From: Ceratobasidium sp. AG-K
Lineage: Eukaryota > Basidiomycota > Agaricomycetes > Cantharellales > Ceratobasidiaceae
Assembly: GCA_037039685.1 (NCBI GenBank)
Contig: JAWNGF010000013.1
Location: forward strand, 1,323,001-1,387,000
DNA length: 64,000 nt
Direction: 5' to 3'
Below the pieces are notes generated by a model. That model was given only the letters and a program-made list of their open reading frames with translations. It was not told the DNA's origin and did not search any database. Below, one piece after another: positions 8,815 to 20,155 of this stretch. Both the position numbers and the translations under genes were made by a program. Every line of letters begins with the position of its first letter. Position 1 is the stretch's first letter.

Positions 8815-10990
8815 ATGACAACATTGACAATCAATCCTCAAGTGCAGCGTCTCAAAGGAGCGAGGCTCCAACAGCGACAATAGTTGAAATCCAATCAAAC
8901 CCCTCAAGAGAGCAAGGGAATGGGCAGGAGACTGGACGGCACCACTTAGAAGTGCCAGCTGTGCATCAAGACCTCCTTCCACCAGTGTCCCCAGAGGAAT
9001 CAGCAACATTATTGAAACATCAGGAACTCAAGAAGAAACCAGGGGTTCAAACAAGCAAAGGTCCACCTCACCAACAATTCAAGTAGTTGAAAATCCAACC
9101 AACACACCACCACCAGTGGCTCCAGTCGTCACTCTCCATGGGGAAAGTGTGATTAGCCCTAGGGCTGTGCGTGTGATTAGGATACCAGGACCACTTAGAA
9201 ATGCAACCCCAGGACCATCAAACACTGGGACAACAGGGACTAGACGTCCTTTAGCATTTCCTGACTTTGGAATGCAATTCCTACCACCGGTAGTCACCCC
9301 TGCATCCATGCCACCACTAGTAGAAGTCCCTAGGACTCACAGTGCCCTGAGCATGCCATCAACCTTCCAATCACAAGGAAGCGTTGAGTCAATTTCACAG
9401 GATGAAGGACTGAGACAAGAACAACTGATGGAAAACATGGAGGGAAATCCAATCCAAGCCCTGGAAAGGATCTTCAACACCCTTCAGATCCAATATCAAC
9501 AGGAGAATGCAGTCCAAGCCCTTAGAATTGAAGGGTTGGAACAACAATGGGATCTACAAACCCAAGATACAACAAACATGATGCAGCAAATTGAGCGCAT
9601 TGCTTCTAGAATGGAAGATGGAGTCAACACTTTCTACAAAAGGCTTAGGAATGTGGATTGCATTCAACAACAAATCCTTGAAGTCTTTGAATGATTGGTT
9701 GAAAATTCCAAACAAATCAACAATAGGTTGAACAATTTTGATCTCCTGATGAACTAAACCCTACAAAGACAGACCCAGCGTATTACATGCATTGAAGAAA
9801 CTCTAGGAAGGATGGCGGAAGGAATGAGAAACATGACCATCACCCTTGGAAGGATTGATGAGGAAGTTACCAATGGATTCCAGGATCAAACCACTAGGAT
9901 ACAAGAAGTCCGCCTACAAACCAGGGAAATGTTTGACCTCCTCAAGCAAATTGGTGCCAATGCCCAAGCAGAATCCAAACACCAAAGGGAGGAATCAGGA
10001 TGGACCGCTGCTGATATCCCACAGCAAAGACAGCCACCTCCTCATCTGCCACAGGGATGACAATCACCCTTGTTTGAAATACAAGGGCAATCCGGGTATC
10101 AAATCAGGGATGAAGGAAGAACCTTCATCATCCAAACAAATCAAGGAGGCAATGGAGGAAACTCAGGACCACGCATCAAAATGTCAAAGGCCTTTGAAGG
10201 AACCAGGGGAACTGCAGCCGAAACCTTCCTTGCAAGAATGAAGGCCTATTTTTGGCTGAACCCTACCCAGTATGACACGGAGGAACGGTGCATTGTTGCA
10301 GTTTTGATGAACATGGCACAAGGACCTGCTGGAAATTGGGCACAGCCAGTTCTGAACAGATACAATGACAATCTAGACCATCCATGGCTAGACTCATGGG
10401 AAGCTTTCCAAGAAGCTTACAACAGACAATGGAGCGACCCCAGCAAGAAAGTTCAAGCTGAACAAGGGATCCAACGACTTTACCAAAACAAGAGCATATC
10501 GGAATATGTCTCAGACTTCCAACTTCTTTCCCAAGAACTCGACTGGAATGATGCAGGCCTAGCAGCATGATTCAGACAAGGACTGAACCGCTTCATCAAA
10601 GCAGAACTTGTTTGTGAGGAGCTCAGGGACAGAGCAGGAGCTGAACAGCAAGATCTTGAAGGATGGATCAATATCGCCCTGCAAGCAAAGGAAATCAACA
10701 AATTGACCAATCTGGTTAGCACAAGGAAGAAGAATGAACAACCAGCTCAAGCAGAAGGTCCCAGGTCCCAGAAGATCAAAGGGGACCTAGTCCCAAAGGA
10801 AGAAAAGAAACGCCAAAGGGAAAACAACCTCTGCATCAAATGTGGGGAAGCAGGTCACAATCTTGCTGACTGCACAAAGGAGTGGACCTACAAGGACAAA
10901 GGAAAGAAGCCTGTGAAAGGAAAAGCCACTGAACTCAAAGTTGAGAAAGTGAATGAGAACGGATCCACCAATTCCGAGTCGGAAAACTAG
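8815..10990 (+). pseudogene. Gag of element B, broken
   Basis: The gag frame is readable mainly from about 9062 to 10990, with stops near 9692, 9757, 10058 and 10568 and a frame change near 9090. It has a Pro/Ser-rich N-terminal part, a helical/coiled middle (MMQQIERIASRMEDG), a capsid-like region (GTRGTAAETFLARMKAYF, then WLDSWEAFQEAYNRQW) and a zinc knuckle CIKCGEAGHNLADC at about 10830. It ends SESEN-stop, exactly as in element D. The pol ATG lies 18 bases after the stop, so pol is not a simple in-frame read-through. Confidence 0.8.
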
Positions 10991-11007
10991 ATGGGCATCT
11001 CTCCACT

Positions 11008-14000
11008 GTGTGTGAAGATGCCCCAATATCCTGTCTGCAAAATGTATACTATTGCAAGGCTACAAATGACACACCTATGGTATACACAACTGCAGAGGGA
11101 ATCATGGAAAAAGTCTCAACTCTCATCAACTCTGGCTCGTCTAGAAACTTCATTGACCAGAACTTTGCCAAGGAAAGCAACATCCCTTTGACCAAATTAC
11201 AAGGCCCCAGAAGCATTGAAACCATTGACGGAAAAACACAAAAGGATCAGATTCGGTTCAGGTGCAAGCTGAAATTTGATCTAGAAGGGAGGACTTTCTA
11301 CCAAAAATTCTATGTCATGAACACTGGCACACAACCCATGATTTTAGGAATGCCATGGCTGAGGGAAACCAACCCTGAGATATCCTGGTCCCCCTTTGCT
11401 ATCAAATGGAAAGCAGAAGATCCCATTATTGCCAAAGCAGGACTACTTCAGGAGCTACCAAGAGAACTTGAAGAATTCAAGGACGTCTTCAACAAAGAAA
11501 AATATGACGAACTGCCTGAACACAGAGAATGGGATTGTAGAATTGACTTCTATGACAACAATCGGCTTCCAAAACCAAAAAAGGCCTACCCTCTGTCACC
11601 AAGGGAAAGAGAAGCAACAAAGGGATACATTGAGAACAAACTCCAGTCAGGACGTATCAGACCCAGCAAATCTCCCCTAGCTGCAAGCCTTTTCTTTGTC
11701 AAGAAAGCCCTGAAAGAAGGACAAACCATCCCTGACCTACGTCCTGTTGTTGACTACAGAGGAGCAAACAAAGAAACCATTCCGGACTGCTACCCTATTC
11801 CGCTTCTTGAACAACTACTAGAGATATTCAAGAAGACTGGAGAAAGTTCAAAGGAAGAACTTTTCATCACTTCACTTGATCTGAAGAATGGCTTTTGGAA
11901 TTTCAGAATCAGAGAAGGAGACAAATGGAAGACAGCATTTATCACCTCAGAAGGGCTATTTGAATACACCGTGATGGCCTTTGGCCTCAAGAATGCACTG
12001 TCTACGTTCCAAAGAATGATGGACCACATCTTCAGGGACATGATTGGGGTGAAGATTGTGATCTACATCAATGACATCCTTATTATTTCCCAAGGAAGAG
12101 ATCAACACACCATAGATATCAAGGAAGTCTTGCAAAGATTGAGGAAGAACAACCTCTTTGGAAACCTGAAAAAATGTACCTTCTATGGAAAAAGGGCCAA
12201 CTGGGTTGGGTTTGTTGTTGATGAGGATGGCATTTCCATAAACAAGGACAAGATCAAAACTATCCAAGAATGGCCCACTCCCAGAACCATGAAACAATTA
12301 CAAGCGTTCATTGGTTTCTGCAACTTCTATAGAAGATTTGTGGTGGCCTTCTCCTCAATTGTCAAACCCCTGACTCAATTGACAAGAAAGGACAGGAAAT
12401 GGGAATGGAACTCAGAACACCAGGAAGCCTTTGACTGCCTGAAAGACATGATATCAAGAGAACCAGTGCTTGCACATCCCGACAAATCAAAGCAGTACTT
12501 TCTTGAGACAGATGCCTCAGGGGTTGCAATGGGGGCTATTCTTAGCCAACGTCAAAAGGACGGATACTTACACCCAATAGGGTTTCTCTCAAAAAGCTTC
12601 AAGGAAGCAGAGCTGAATTACAACATGCCTGACAAGGAGCTTCTTGCCATCATAGAAGCATTACGACACTGGCGCATCCACCTTGAAGGAACAAAGGAAC
12701 CAATAGTGATCTACACAGATCACAAAAACCTTACTTACTGGCAGAAGGCCAGCACCTTCAACCAACAACACAACAGATGGCTCCTCATGCTGGCAAGCCA
12801 CAATTTTGACATCCACTACAGACCTGGCAAATTGTCAGAAAAACCGGACATCCTTTCAAGAAGAAGCGATCACAATGACATTGCCTCCACTGAACAAGTG
12901 ATAATCTCCGCCAAAAACTTCAAAGGATTCTCAGCCCTGATGAGCGACAACATTATTGCAGAAATCAAAGAAGCTCTGGAGGAGGATGAAAGCCTGGAGA
13001 CCCTGATCAAAAGCACCAAAGGAAAGGAAGACCTACCTCCCTCTGTGAAAAAGCAGTTCAAGGATTACGAAACGAGTGAAGATCTCCTCTGGTATCAAGG
13101 GAGAATTATTGTTCCAGACAAAAAAGACATCAAACTGAAGCTTCTCAAACTCTACCACGACTCGCCCATTGTGGTCACCAAGGACAAGCCAGAACTCTAG
13201 AACTCATTTCTAGAAACTACTATTGGCCAGGCATGAAGGCCCAAGTCAACAAGTACCTTGACAGCTGCAAAGCGTGCCAAAGAGGGAAGGGAAGCAAAGG
13301 ACACCTACCACTCAAACCCTTGCCCATCCCAGAGAAACCTTGGGAAAATATCACATATGATTTTATTGTGAAACTACCAAGATCACAAGGGTTTGACAGT
13401 GTCCTTGTTGTGATGGACCGCTTTTCCAGAATGGCACACTTCATCCCCTGCAAGGAATCCATGAACTCAGAAGAACTAGCTGATATTTTTGTGAAGGAAG
13501 TATGGCGCCTTCATGGTTTCCCCAAAACCACTGTCTCAGATAGAGGAACAACCTTCAAATCACACTTCTTAGAAGCAGTCTACAAGCAGCTAGGAATCCA
13601 AGGGACATTCTCCACTGCCTTCCACCCTGAAACAGATGGCTTGGTGGAGAGAACAAACCAATGGCTTGAGGGATGGATACTCATCTTTGGAAATCACAAG
13701 CAGAATGATTGGGCAAAATGGTTACCCATTGCGGAATTCTGCCACAACAACCACAAAAACCGAGTTACAAACAAATCCCCCTTTGAAGTCATCTATGGCA
13801 TGACTCCCAAATGGTCTATTGAGGAATATCTGACTCAATCCCTGGAGGGAGACAAGTGGACAAAGGATATGGAGGCTGTGTGGGAAGAAACAAAGGCTCT
13901 GATGGAATATCATCGATCAAGGGAAGAGACCCCAAAGATACAATACAAGGAAGGAGACAACGTCTGGCTCTTGACTACCAACATTACCACAAGATGCCCA

Positions 14001-14829
14001 AGCAAGAAGCTTGATGACAAGAAAACAGGTCCCTGTGTTGTGAAAAAGCAAATCTCTTCACATGCCTACCAACTTGATCTTCCAAAATCCATGCGTATCC
14101 ACAACGTCTTCCATGGAAACATGTTGACTCCCTACACCAAGGACCTAGACTTCCAACAAAATCAGCCCCAACCTCCACCAATCTTGACTGAAGAAGGTGA
14201 AGAAGAATATGAAGTAGTGTCACAACCCTAGTTGAACCTTGGAGGCCAAGACTCCACAGGCAGTGAGAAGGGGGTTGGGGCGATGACAAGGGTCAAATGT
14301 ATGGCGCTTAGGCCTAAGTGAGTCACGTGATGAGTGATGGGGAAAACGACAAGAGAACAAGTCTTGTGGAGGCAAGACTTGTGTTGCTGGTATATATACG
14401 CGCTACTGTGGCTATGTACAATGGAGAGCAAGCAACAAGGGAAACCAAAAGGAGGGAAAGCAAGAGTCCGAGAGAAGAGAGGAAAGAACAAAGGAAACGT
14501 GATAAGTCCATGGAGGCCAAGGAGATAAGGGGACAGGCCAGGCAGGCATGTCCCGCAGTCAATGCTTACATAAAGGCAACTAAATGCGCCAAGGCGAGGA
14601 GAACATGACCAAACACAAGGCAACAAAACAAGAAGATGACGAGAAAAGGTTGTGACAAGTAGAGAAGATTGTAGATTGGCATCAAGACCCTGATGGGCTG
14701 AAATACCGCATCAGATGGAAAGGTTACAGCCCCCTAGAAGATACAGAAGAACTAGCAGAAAATTTTGCCGAACTGACTCATGTTATGAGAAAGTTCCAGA
14801 AGGACTTTCCCACTGGCCCACTTCCTTGA
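11008..14829 (+). pseudogene. Pol of element B: protease-RT-RNase H-integrase-chromodomain, inactive
   Basis: The frame runs 11008-13200, then a one-base deletion near 13165-13180 shifts it to 13233-14217. The solo LTR (14218-14657) splits the end, and the frame resumes at 14663 with EKIVDWHQDPDG and the chromodomain YRIRWKGYS, to a stop at 14827. The protease site reads LINSGSS (Asp to Asn). The RT has TSLDLKNGF but YIND instead of YIDD. Both changes are G to A in an ATCGA context. RNase H has ETDASG and TDHKNL; integrase has SDRGTTF and HPETDGLVE. The pol frame beyond 14829 stays nearly free of stops to 16059, over ORF3. Confidence 0.9.
14218..14657 (-). repeat. Solo LTR of family A inside element B
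   Basis: 440 bp, reverse orientation, flanked by AGTAG at 14213-14217 and 14658-14662. Discounting the LTR and one duplication gives an uninterrupted pol frame across integrase and chromodomain (EEYEV then EKIVDW). It therefore inserted after B and was later reduced to a solo LTR. Confidence 0.95.
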
Positions 14830-14969
14830 AATTTTGCCACCTCAAGGTACAAAAAGGCAAAGGGAAAGGCAGCAAAATTCATCACTCCAGCTTTTCAGCC
14901 AGCAACTACTAGTTCACTGCCAAACGCTCCCCACCCTCAAAAAGAAGACCCTCTTATCTCTTTTCAAAC

Positions 14970-16142
14970 ATGCCTGCCGCTTGCACCTCCACCATCTCCT
15001 GCGTCCCTGCCTACAAGAAAGCTAGGGCCTATGGAAAGGCTATCAAGCTCGCCAGACCAGGCAAGTTCGCCATCAACAACTGGAACACCACCCCCTGGTC
15101 TCTCAACAAGGCCAAGGCGCTTGCCAAAGCCCTTGAACCAGGTGTCCAACTGGGGTACATTCCCCTGCAAGAACGAGCAACAATCATATGGGACAAACAA
15201 CGCAAGTCCCTCATCATCCCCCGGCTTGGCTCCCTGCTCTGGGTCAGCCACCCTGAAAGCTGACCCTCCGATCCAACAGACATTGGCCACAGCAAGTACC
15301 ACCATTGCCGCGGCTGCATTGGACTCACAGTCCACGATGTGGTCCTCAAGAGTGTGGACGCCTGGAACTGGGGTACCGGGTACAAGTGGGAGGGAGACCA
15401 GTGGTTCAAAAGGGAAGAAGACCCTTGCCTTGCCTCTGCAAATGAACACCACAATGAAGACGGAGTCTGGTGGTGCCAATGCGCTACAGACTTCGAGTCA
15501 GGATGGCCTACAGACTGTGAGTTTGAACATCTACCAGTCCCCACTAGCACTTACCCAAGAGACAATCCCCCCTTCAACACCACCAACTGGTCACAAGGCG
15601 CCAATGGAAGTGGCCATGTCAACTTGGCAGGACAGCCAATGGAGGACGTCAAGGACAAAGTCGTCAATGGTCCCCCTGCACCACCAAGTTCTGAAGATGG
15701 GAACGACATCACCGCCCCTCCCCATATTACCAATGGAGAAGCCAAACGACTTGAACAAGAATGGAAGGCCACCTGGGACAAGGCCCGAGCAAATGTGGAA
15801 GCTCTCATTGCCGACGTCGGCAATGCCATTGCCAACATGGAGCTGCACCCTCCAGGCAATCAAATGCCATGCAACACCAACATCCTTGAGGCCTACCGCC
15901 TCATTCAATGCGGATCCTGGTTGGTCAAGCAGCTCAACAAGTGGCTCGATCATAGACAAGAACAGTGGTCCAGACGGGAAGCGGCAGAACTCGAGCGTCT
16001 GCAACAGCTCCACCAAGAAGAGCTTGACCACCTCTACCAAGAAAAATGGGACTGGATGAATGAGGTCCTTGAAGCGGACATGCGCACTCTTGCAGAATGT
16101 GTTGGGTGGTTGGAATTGAAGGAATGGGTTGCCCGCAGATAG
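14970..16142 (+). pseudogene. Accessory ORF3 of element B (one in-frame stop)
   Basis: A 390-codon frame starting ATGCCTGCC (MPAACTS) with one TGA at 15261-15263. It aligns along most of its length with ORF3 of element D. Shared features are LGYIP near residue 60, LWV, a central YxCRGCI followed by HDVVLKS-DAWN and TGY-W, then a variable Pro-rich linker. The C-terminal half contains N-MPCN, LEAY and a charged, probably coiled-coil end (EAAELERLQQLHQEELDHL). Element E has a shorter relative. I do not recognise a family, and no enzyme or membrane motif is evident. It starts about 140 bp after the chromodomain stop, in the -1 frame relative to pol, and ends just before the purine tract. Confidence 0.7.
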
Positions 16143-16183
16143 GCAAGTGCGCTCCGCTACACTTGCCTTTGTGGGGGGGGCAA

Positions 16184-16680
16184 TGTTGTGACCCATCCCT
16201 CCCTCTTTCTCTGTCTGGGGTCTTGTGGCTAGTACTGGCGCCTTAAGCGCCCTTTCTCTCCTCCGCGCCCTCTCCCTTGTTTAGTAAGGTGTATGGATGA
16301 TGTGTCACCATGAGTCATATGACTCATGCTGTTTTCTATTGGCTGGCCTGCGCAGCCCCCTTTTTGACTTGGACTTTGACTCAGACCTGTGACTCATGTA
16401 TATACTATGACGCACTTGTTTTCTGAGTATATATACTGGCTTGCAAGCATGGTCATCCCCAGCTTGCTTTGCCTTGTCAACTCTCCCTGCAGTGTGATCA
16501 GAGGCACTTGGCTACTTAGCCTTTAGCGCAGCCACTTGGACTTAGGAGCTAGTGACTTGTACTGACAAGACTAGCATTTGTCCACCTTAGTGATAGAGTC
16601 TTAGAAGACTTATCACATATTGTTCCACATCTCAAAGGCCATTAGCGGTTGTCAACCATAGGCATTAGCAGGTTGCGACA
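16184..16680 (+). repeat. 3' LTR of element B
   Basis: 497 bp, TGTTGTGACCC to GGTTGCGACA. Four of the five TGACTCA boxes remain; the fifth reads TGACGCA. It is followed by the target duplication AGAAA (16681-16685). Confidence 0.95.
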
Positions 16681-16685
16681 AGAAA

Positions 16686-18334
16686 GTAGGGGTTTTTGAG
16701 GGACTACCCTCCCTTCCAGGTCATGGTTGCTCTGTTGACTGAGTGCATCTGCCTTGCCATTGAGTCCACCAGCCCTATACTTGATTTGAAAATTGAATTT
16801 GGAAAGGAAAACTGCCCATCTATTCTGATGTTTTGTTAAAACTTTTGAAGTCATAAAATACTCCAGGTCCTTGTGATTGGTGATGAGTAACACTGGAATT
16901 TCTGTTCCTTCTAGGAGATGGCACCATTCCTTGAAAGCCTTGATGATTGCCAGAAGTTCCTTGTCAAAAATGTTGTAGTTTTGTTCTGCTGGGGATAGAC
17001 TTTTGGACATGAACGCAACAGGGTGAAGCTTGTTATTGGACCCATATTGAGTGAGGACTGCCCTGGTTGCTTTGTCTGACGTGTCGCATTCAATGATAAA
17101 TCCTTTTCTTGGTCTGGTTGCAACAGAATGGGAGCCTTGATGAATTCTTTGATTAATCCCTGGAATGCTAGTTCTGCTTCCAGTCCCCATTCCCATTGTT
17201 TGGTCTTCATGGTCAGGTCATATAATGGTTGCACAACGTGGGTGTAATTACCAATAAATTGTTGGTAGAAGTTTGCAAAGCCAAGGAAAGTCTGGACTTC
17301 TGTGACATTTTTTAGGGTGGGCCACTTTTTGATGACACTAATTTTTTCTTCCTGCATTTCCACCACCTCTCCCAATATAACGAGTCCTAAATAATCAACC
17401 TTTGGTACATGGAAAGAACACTTCTTGAGGGAACAATAGAGGCCAAGGCGTTGTAGATGACACAGTACTTCTTTCACATGATTTGGGTGGTCCTTGGTGT
17501 TCTTGGATAAAATCAGGACGTCATCAATGTAGATTTGGCATAGATTCCTTTGATGTCCCTGAACTCTGCATCCATCATGTTCTGGAACGTTGCTGGGGTG
17601 TTGGTGAGGCCAATTGGTACAACCCAGGTTTTGAATAGCCCATATTTGGTTCTGCTTGGTGGTTGGGGAACCCCATCAATATCATGGTGCTTGACAAACA
17701 TTACTGGTGACACCCATTCAGATGTGGATGGAACAATGAATCCTTCCTCCAGGTTTTTGTCAATCCATGCCTTCAGAATTTGGTCTTCTTCCTTGGTGAG
17801 GGAGTATACCATGCCAATCTTGGGTTTTGCACCAGGTTCCAATTCGATTTTCAGGTTGTATGGCTGATGCAGAGGCAGTTGATCCACATCTTTGGCCACA
17901 AAAACATCTTTGAATTCCGAATATTCTTCCAGCAATATACCCACTACCCCCCCTTCTATGGCCTTGCAATCCTCACATAAGCATTCTGCTGCGCAGTAAT
18001 CCAAATCAAACTCCAGTGAGCCTCTAATCCAGTTGATTTTTGGGTTGTGCTTCTTTAACCAAGGAATTCCCAGTACAACTGTATGTTGTCCTAATGGTGC
18101 TACATCGCATGTAATTTCCTCTATGTGGTCATTCATGATAATTTGGAAGGTGCATTCCTTGTCAATTAGTCCATTCGCTATTGGCCGTCCATCTATTACT
18201 TGGACTTGTCTTGCTGTTTCTTTCTTCATTGTGGGAATTTTGTGTTTCTTGACATATTCAGAATTAATGAAATTTCCCAATGCCCCTGAATCGATCATGG
18301 CAACAGTAATAAGGTGTTTCAGGCATTCAATCAT
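16686..18334 (-). pseudogene. Pol of element C, protease-RT-RNase H part
   Basis: Protease motif MIDSGALGNFIN is at about 18290. The RT is internally deleted: FVKHHDIDGVPQP runs straight into SRTKYGLF, so the segment with the first catalytic Asp is absent. The YIDD box is present (about 17515-17530) but in a shifted frame. The thumb/connection region (WPTLKNVTEVQTFLGFANFY) and RNase H (DKELLAIIKAFKEW, TNHKDLEYF) follow. Frame changes occur near 17510 and 17100-17200. It continues in element C integrase left of element B. Confidence 0.85.
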
Positions 18335-18456
18335 GATAGGTACTCAAAGTTGGTCTGCGTATTCGGGGGATCAAAGGTATATTTTGTTTACAGACTGTTT
18401 TCAATTCTCCAAGATTACACAATCTAATTCTGACTTTAGGGTGCCTGATGCTCCCC

Positions 18457-19468
18457 TCAGTCTCTGCCTTTTCCCAATTCTGAATTGCTGGTATCAACAT
18501 CCTCCAGGGCTGCAATTTGTGTGTGACAATCCTTGGCCATGTGACCCTTCTTCTGGCAATGACAACAGGTGGTTTCACTTGTGACAGCTGCTACCTCCAC
18601 CTTGGCTTGACGAGTGTCTGGTTTGATGAAGCTAAAGGGAATCTTGGTTGTTGTCCCATCAGCCCATTTGACCTTGGGTATCAGGAATCCTTGCTTATTT
18701 TTGCCGATCAATTCCATTGTCCCCTTCTTGCTACCCTGAGGAGTCACTGTGTAGGTCACTTCTCCCTTCTGGAATTTGTGCACTGCTGCGCTCATGGTTA
18801 CCTGCTTCTGGGTGCCGTTTGGTGTCGCCCTCTCCAAAGTACTAGTACTTCTTTTCTCCATATCCTAGCAATGAGAGCTGCATCGATTTCTTGGGTCCTG
18901 GTGAATAATTCCTGCAAGTGGCATTATGATGATTGTAGGCTTGGGAAGTGAGCATATCCTTGATGTTATCTTTGAGACCTGCATAGAAATTGTCCTTCAA
19001 GCATTGTTTGTTGTAGTCTAGTGGCACCAACAAGATTCTAAATTGAGTAATGTACTCAACCACTGTCTTGATCTGAATCAACACCTTGTATTTTTGTTGA
19101 TAAACTTTGACCTGTTCAATTTTGCCAAACGCTAATTCCCATTTGCGCTAAAAAACATCTAGATCTGTGAGAATGGTTTGGGGAATCCCAGTGTTGTGTA
19201 GATCTTGACAAGGCCAGATCCAATCAACTGCTGGTCCACATAGGTAGGAGATAATGAGCCAAATCTTCTTTTCATCAGAAGCAGTGGCATAATGAGACTT
19301 GGCAATATAATTTGCATAGGAATAAGTAAAATCCCTGGCCTTAGCTCCATGTTCACCATTGAATTCTATTGGCTTGGAGGTGGCCGATTTCTCTGTCCTT
19401 CCTGAAGAGAATATAGATGGTGTTGGGGCCACCATCCTTCCTGATGAGGGGGGTGCAAAGCACATCAT
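18457..19468 (-). pseudogene. Gag of element C, broken
   Basis: N-terminal part 19468-18842 contains PIEFNGEHGAKARDF, WLIISYLCGPAVDW and, after a stop, VVEYITQFRILL, typical of Ty3-like capsid. The C-terminal part (18861-18457) is in another frame. It has a short beta-type module ending VKWADGTTTKIPFSFIKPDT, then a zinc knuckle CCHCQKKGHMAKDC. The same WxDG-PF-xI-DT module precedes the knuckle in F2 gag. The upstream end is lost at the element D boundary (19541). Confidence 0.75.
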
Positions 19469-19541
19469 TGATCCTCTTAAACTTCATGCTCCGGTGCTTG
19501 CTCCTCCTCCAAGTGATAGTCCTAATTGGCTTGTTGACAGT

Positions 19542-20096
19542 TGTTGTGACCCACGTACGACATCCTTGGACTCTGACTGTGTGTGGCTCGGACTCTGGCA
19601 CCTTAAGCGCCCAATGTACAATGTAGTGCCCTCTCCTGTGTTTAGTGCGGTGTATGGATGAAGTGTCACCATGGCCCATACGGCCTTGCTGTCTTCTGGA
19701 TCTTTTCCCTTGGAAGGATTGTGCTTCTGGAATATTCTTCCAGAAGTACTTTGTGATTGCTGACTGATACTGGCGCCTGATTGGCCAGTATTTGTATTGT
19801 ACCACTTTGAGGCATTTTTGCCTCAGGCTATATATACTGGCTCGCAAGTATGGAATTACTCCAGCTTGCTTTGCCTTGTCATCTCTCCCCTCAGAGTGCA
19901 CTCTAAGTCCCAAAGGCCTTACAGCCTTTGTCTCTCATCTAAGTGGGCCTTTGGCCATCATCAGTATCGACGCTAAGGTTGCACTAGCAACTTAGCAAAC
20001 GGTCTAAGGAGCCTATAAGGCATATTGAGGCCAGTCTCTACGACTAAGGCGAGAACAGTCACTGTTGTTGGTCAACTGGCATAGAGGGTTGCAACA
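19542..20096 (+). repeat. 5' LTR of element D
   Basis: 555 bp, TGTTGTGACCC to GGTTGCAACA. TATA box at about 19829-19836 and transcript-start motif AGCTTGCTTTGC at 19863-19874. The backbone is shared with LTR B, but the segment holding the TGACTCA array in B is replaced by unrelated sequence. Confidence 0.93.
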
Positions 20097-20098
20097 TT

Positions 20099-20110
20099 GC
20101 AAAGCAAGCT
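20099..20110 (+). other. Self-priming site of element D
   Basis: GCAAAGCAAGCT, two bases after the LTR, is perfectly complementary over 12 bases to AGCTTGCTTTGC at 19863-19874, which lies 34 bp after the TATA box start. It does not resemble a tRNA 3' end complement (no TGG start). Confidence 0.75.
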
Positions 20111-20155
20111 ACAACTGCAAGCCACAAGAAAACACAATATAGTCACGTGACTACT

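Larger units (their letters stand above)
8270..16680 (+). mobile_element. Gypsy element B, full-length, inactive
   Basis: Both LTRs are 497 bp and the insertion has the target duplication AGAAA (8265-8269, 16681-16685). Order: LTR, self-priming site, gag, pol with chromodomain, ORF3, purine tract (GTG8 at 16171-16180), LTR. Without the A-family solo LTR at 14218-14657 it is about 8.0 kb. It sits in the pol gene of element C, so it is younger than C. Active-site changes and a frameshift make it non-autonomous. Confidence 0.95.
5583..19541 (-). mobile_element. Gypsy element C (minus), split by element B, 5' end missing
   Basis: Reading leftward from 19541: gag (19468-18457), protease and RT (18334-17513), RT/RNase H (17477 to 16686), then, after element B (8270-16680), integrase and chromodomain (8264 to 6662), ORF3 and an A-family 3' LTR (5583-6018). 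The B insertion is marked by AGAAA at 8265-8269 and 16681-16685. No A-family 5' LTR is found before or after element D, which abuts C at 19541-19542. All parts have frameshifts or stops. Confidence 0.85.

Noticed and set aside
15591..16196. Minus-strand ORF of 201 codons opposite ORF3 of element B (also 14964-15550)
   Set aside because: Antisense shadows of a GC-richer coding stretch; no motif, and the sense frames align between B and D.
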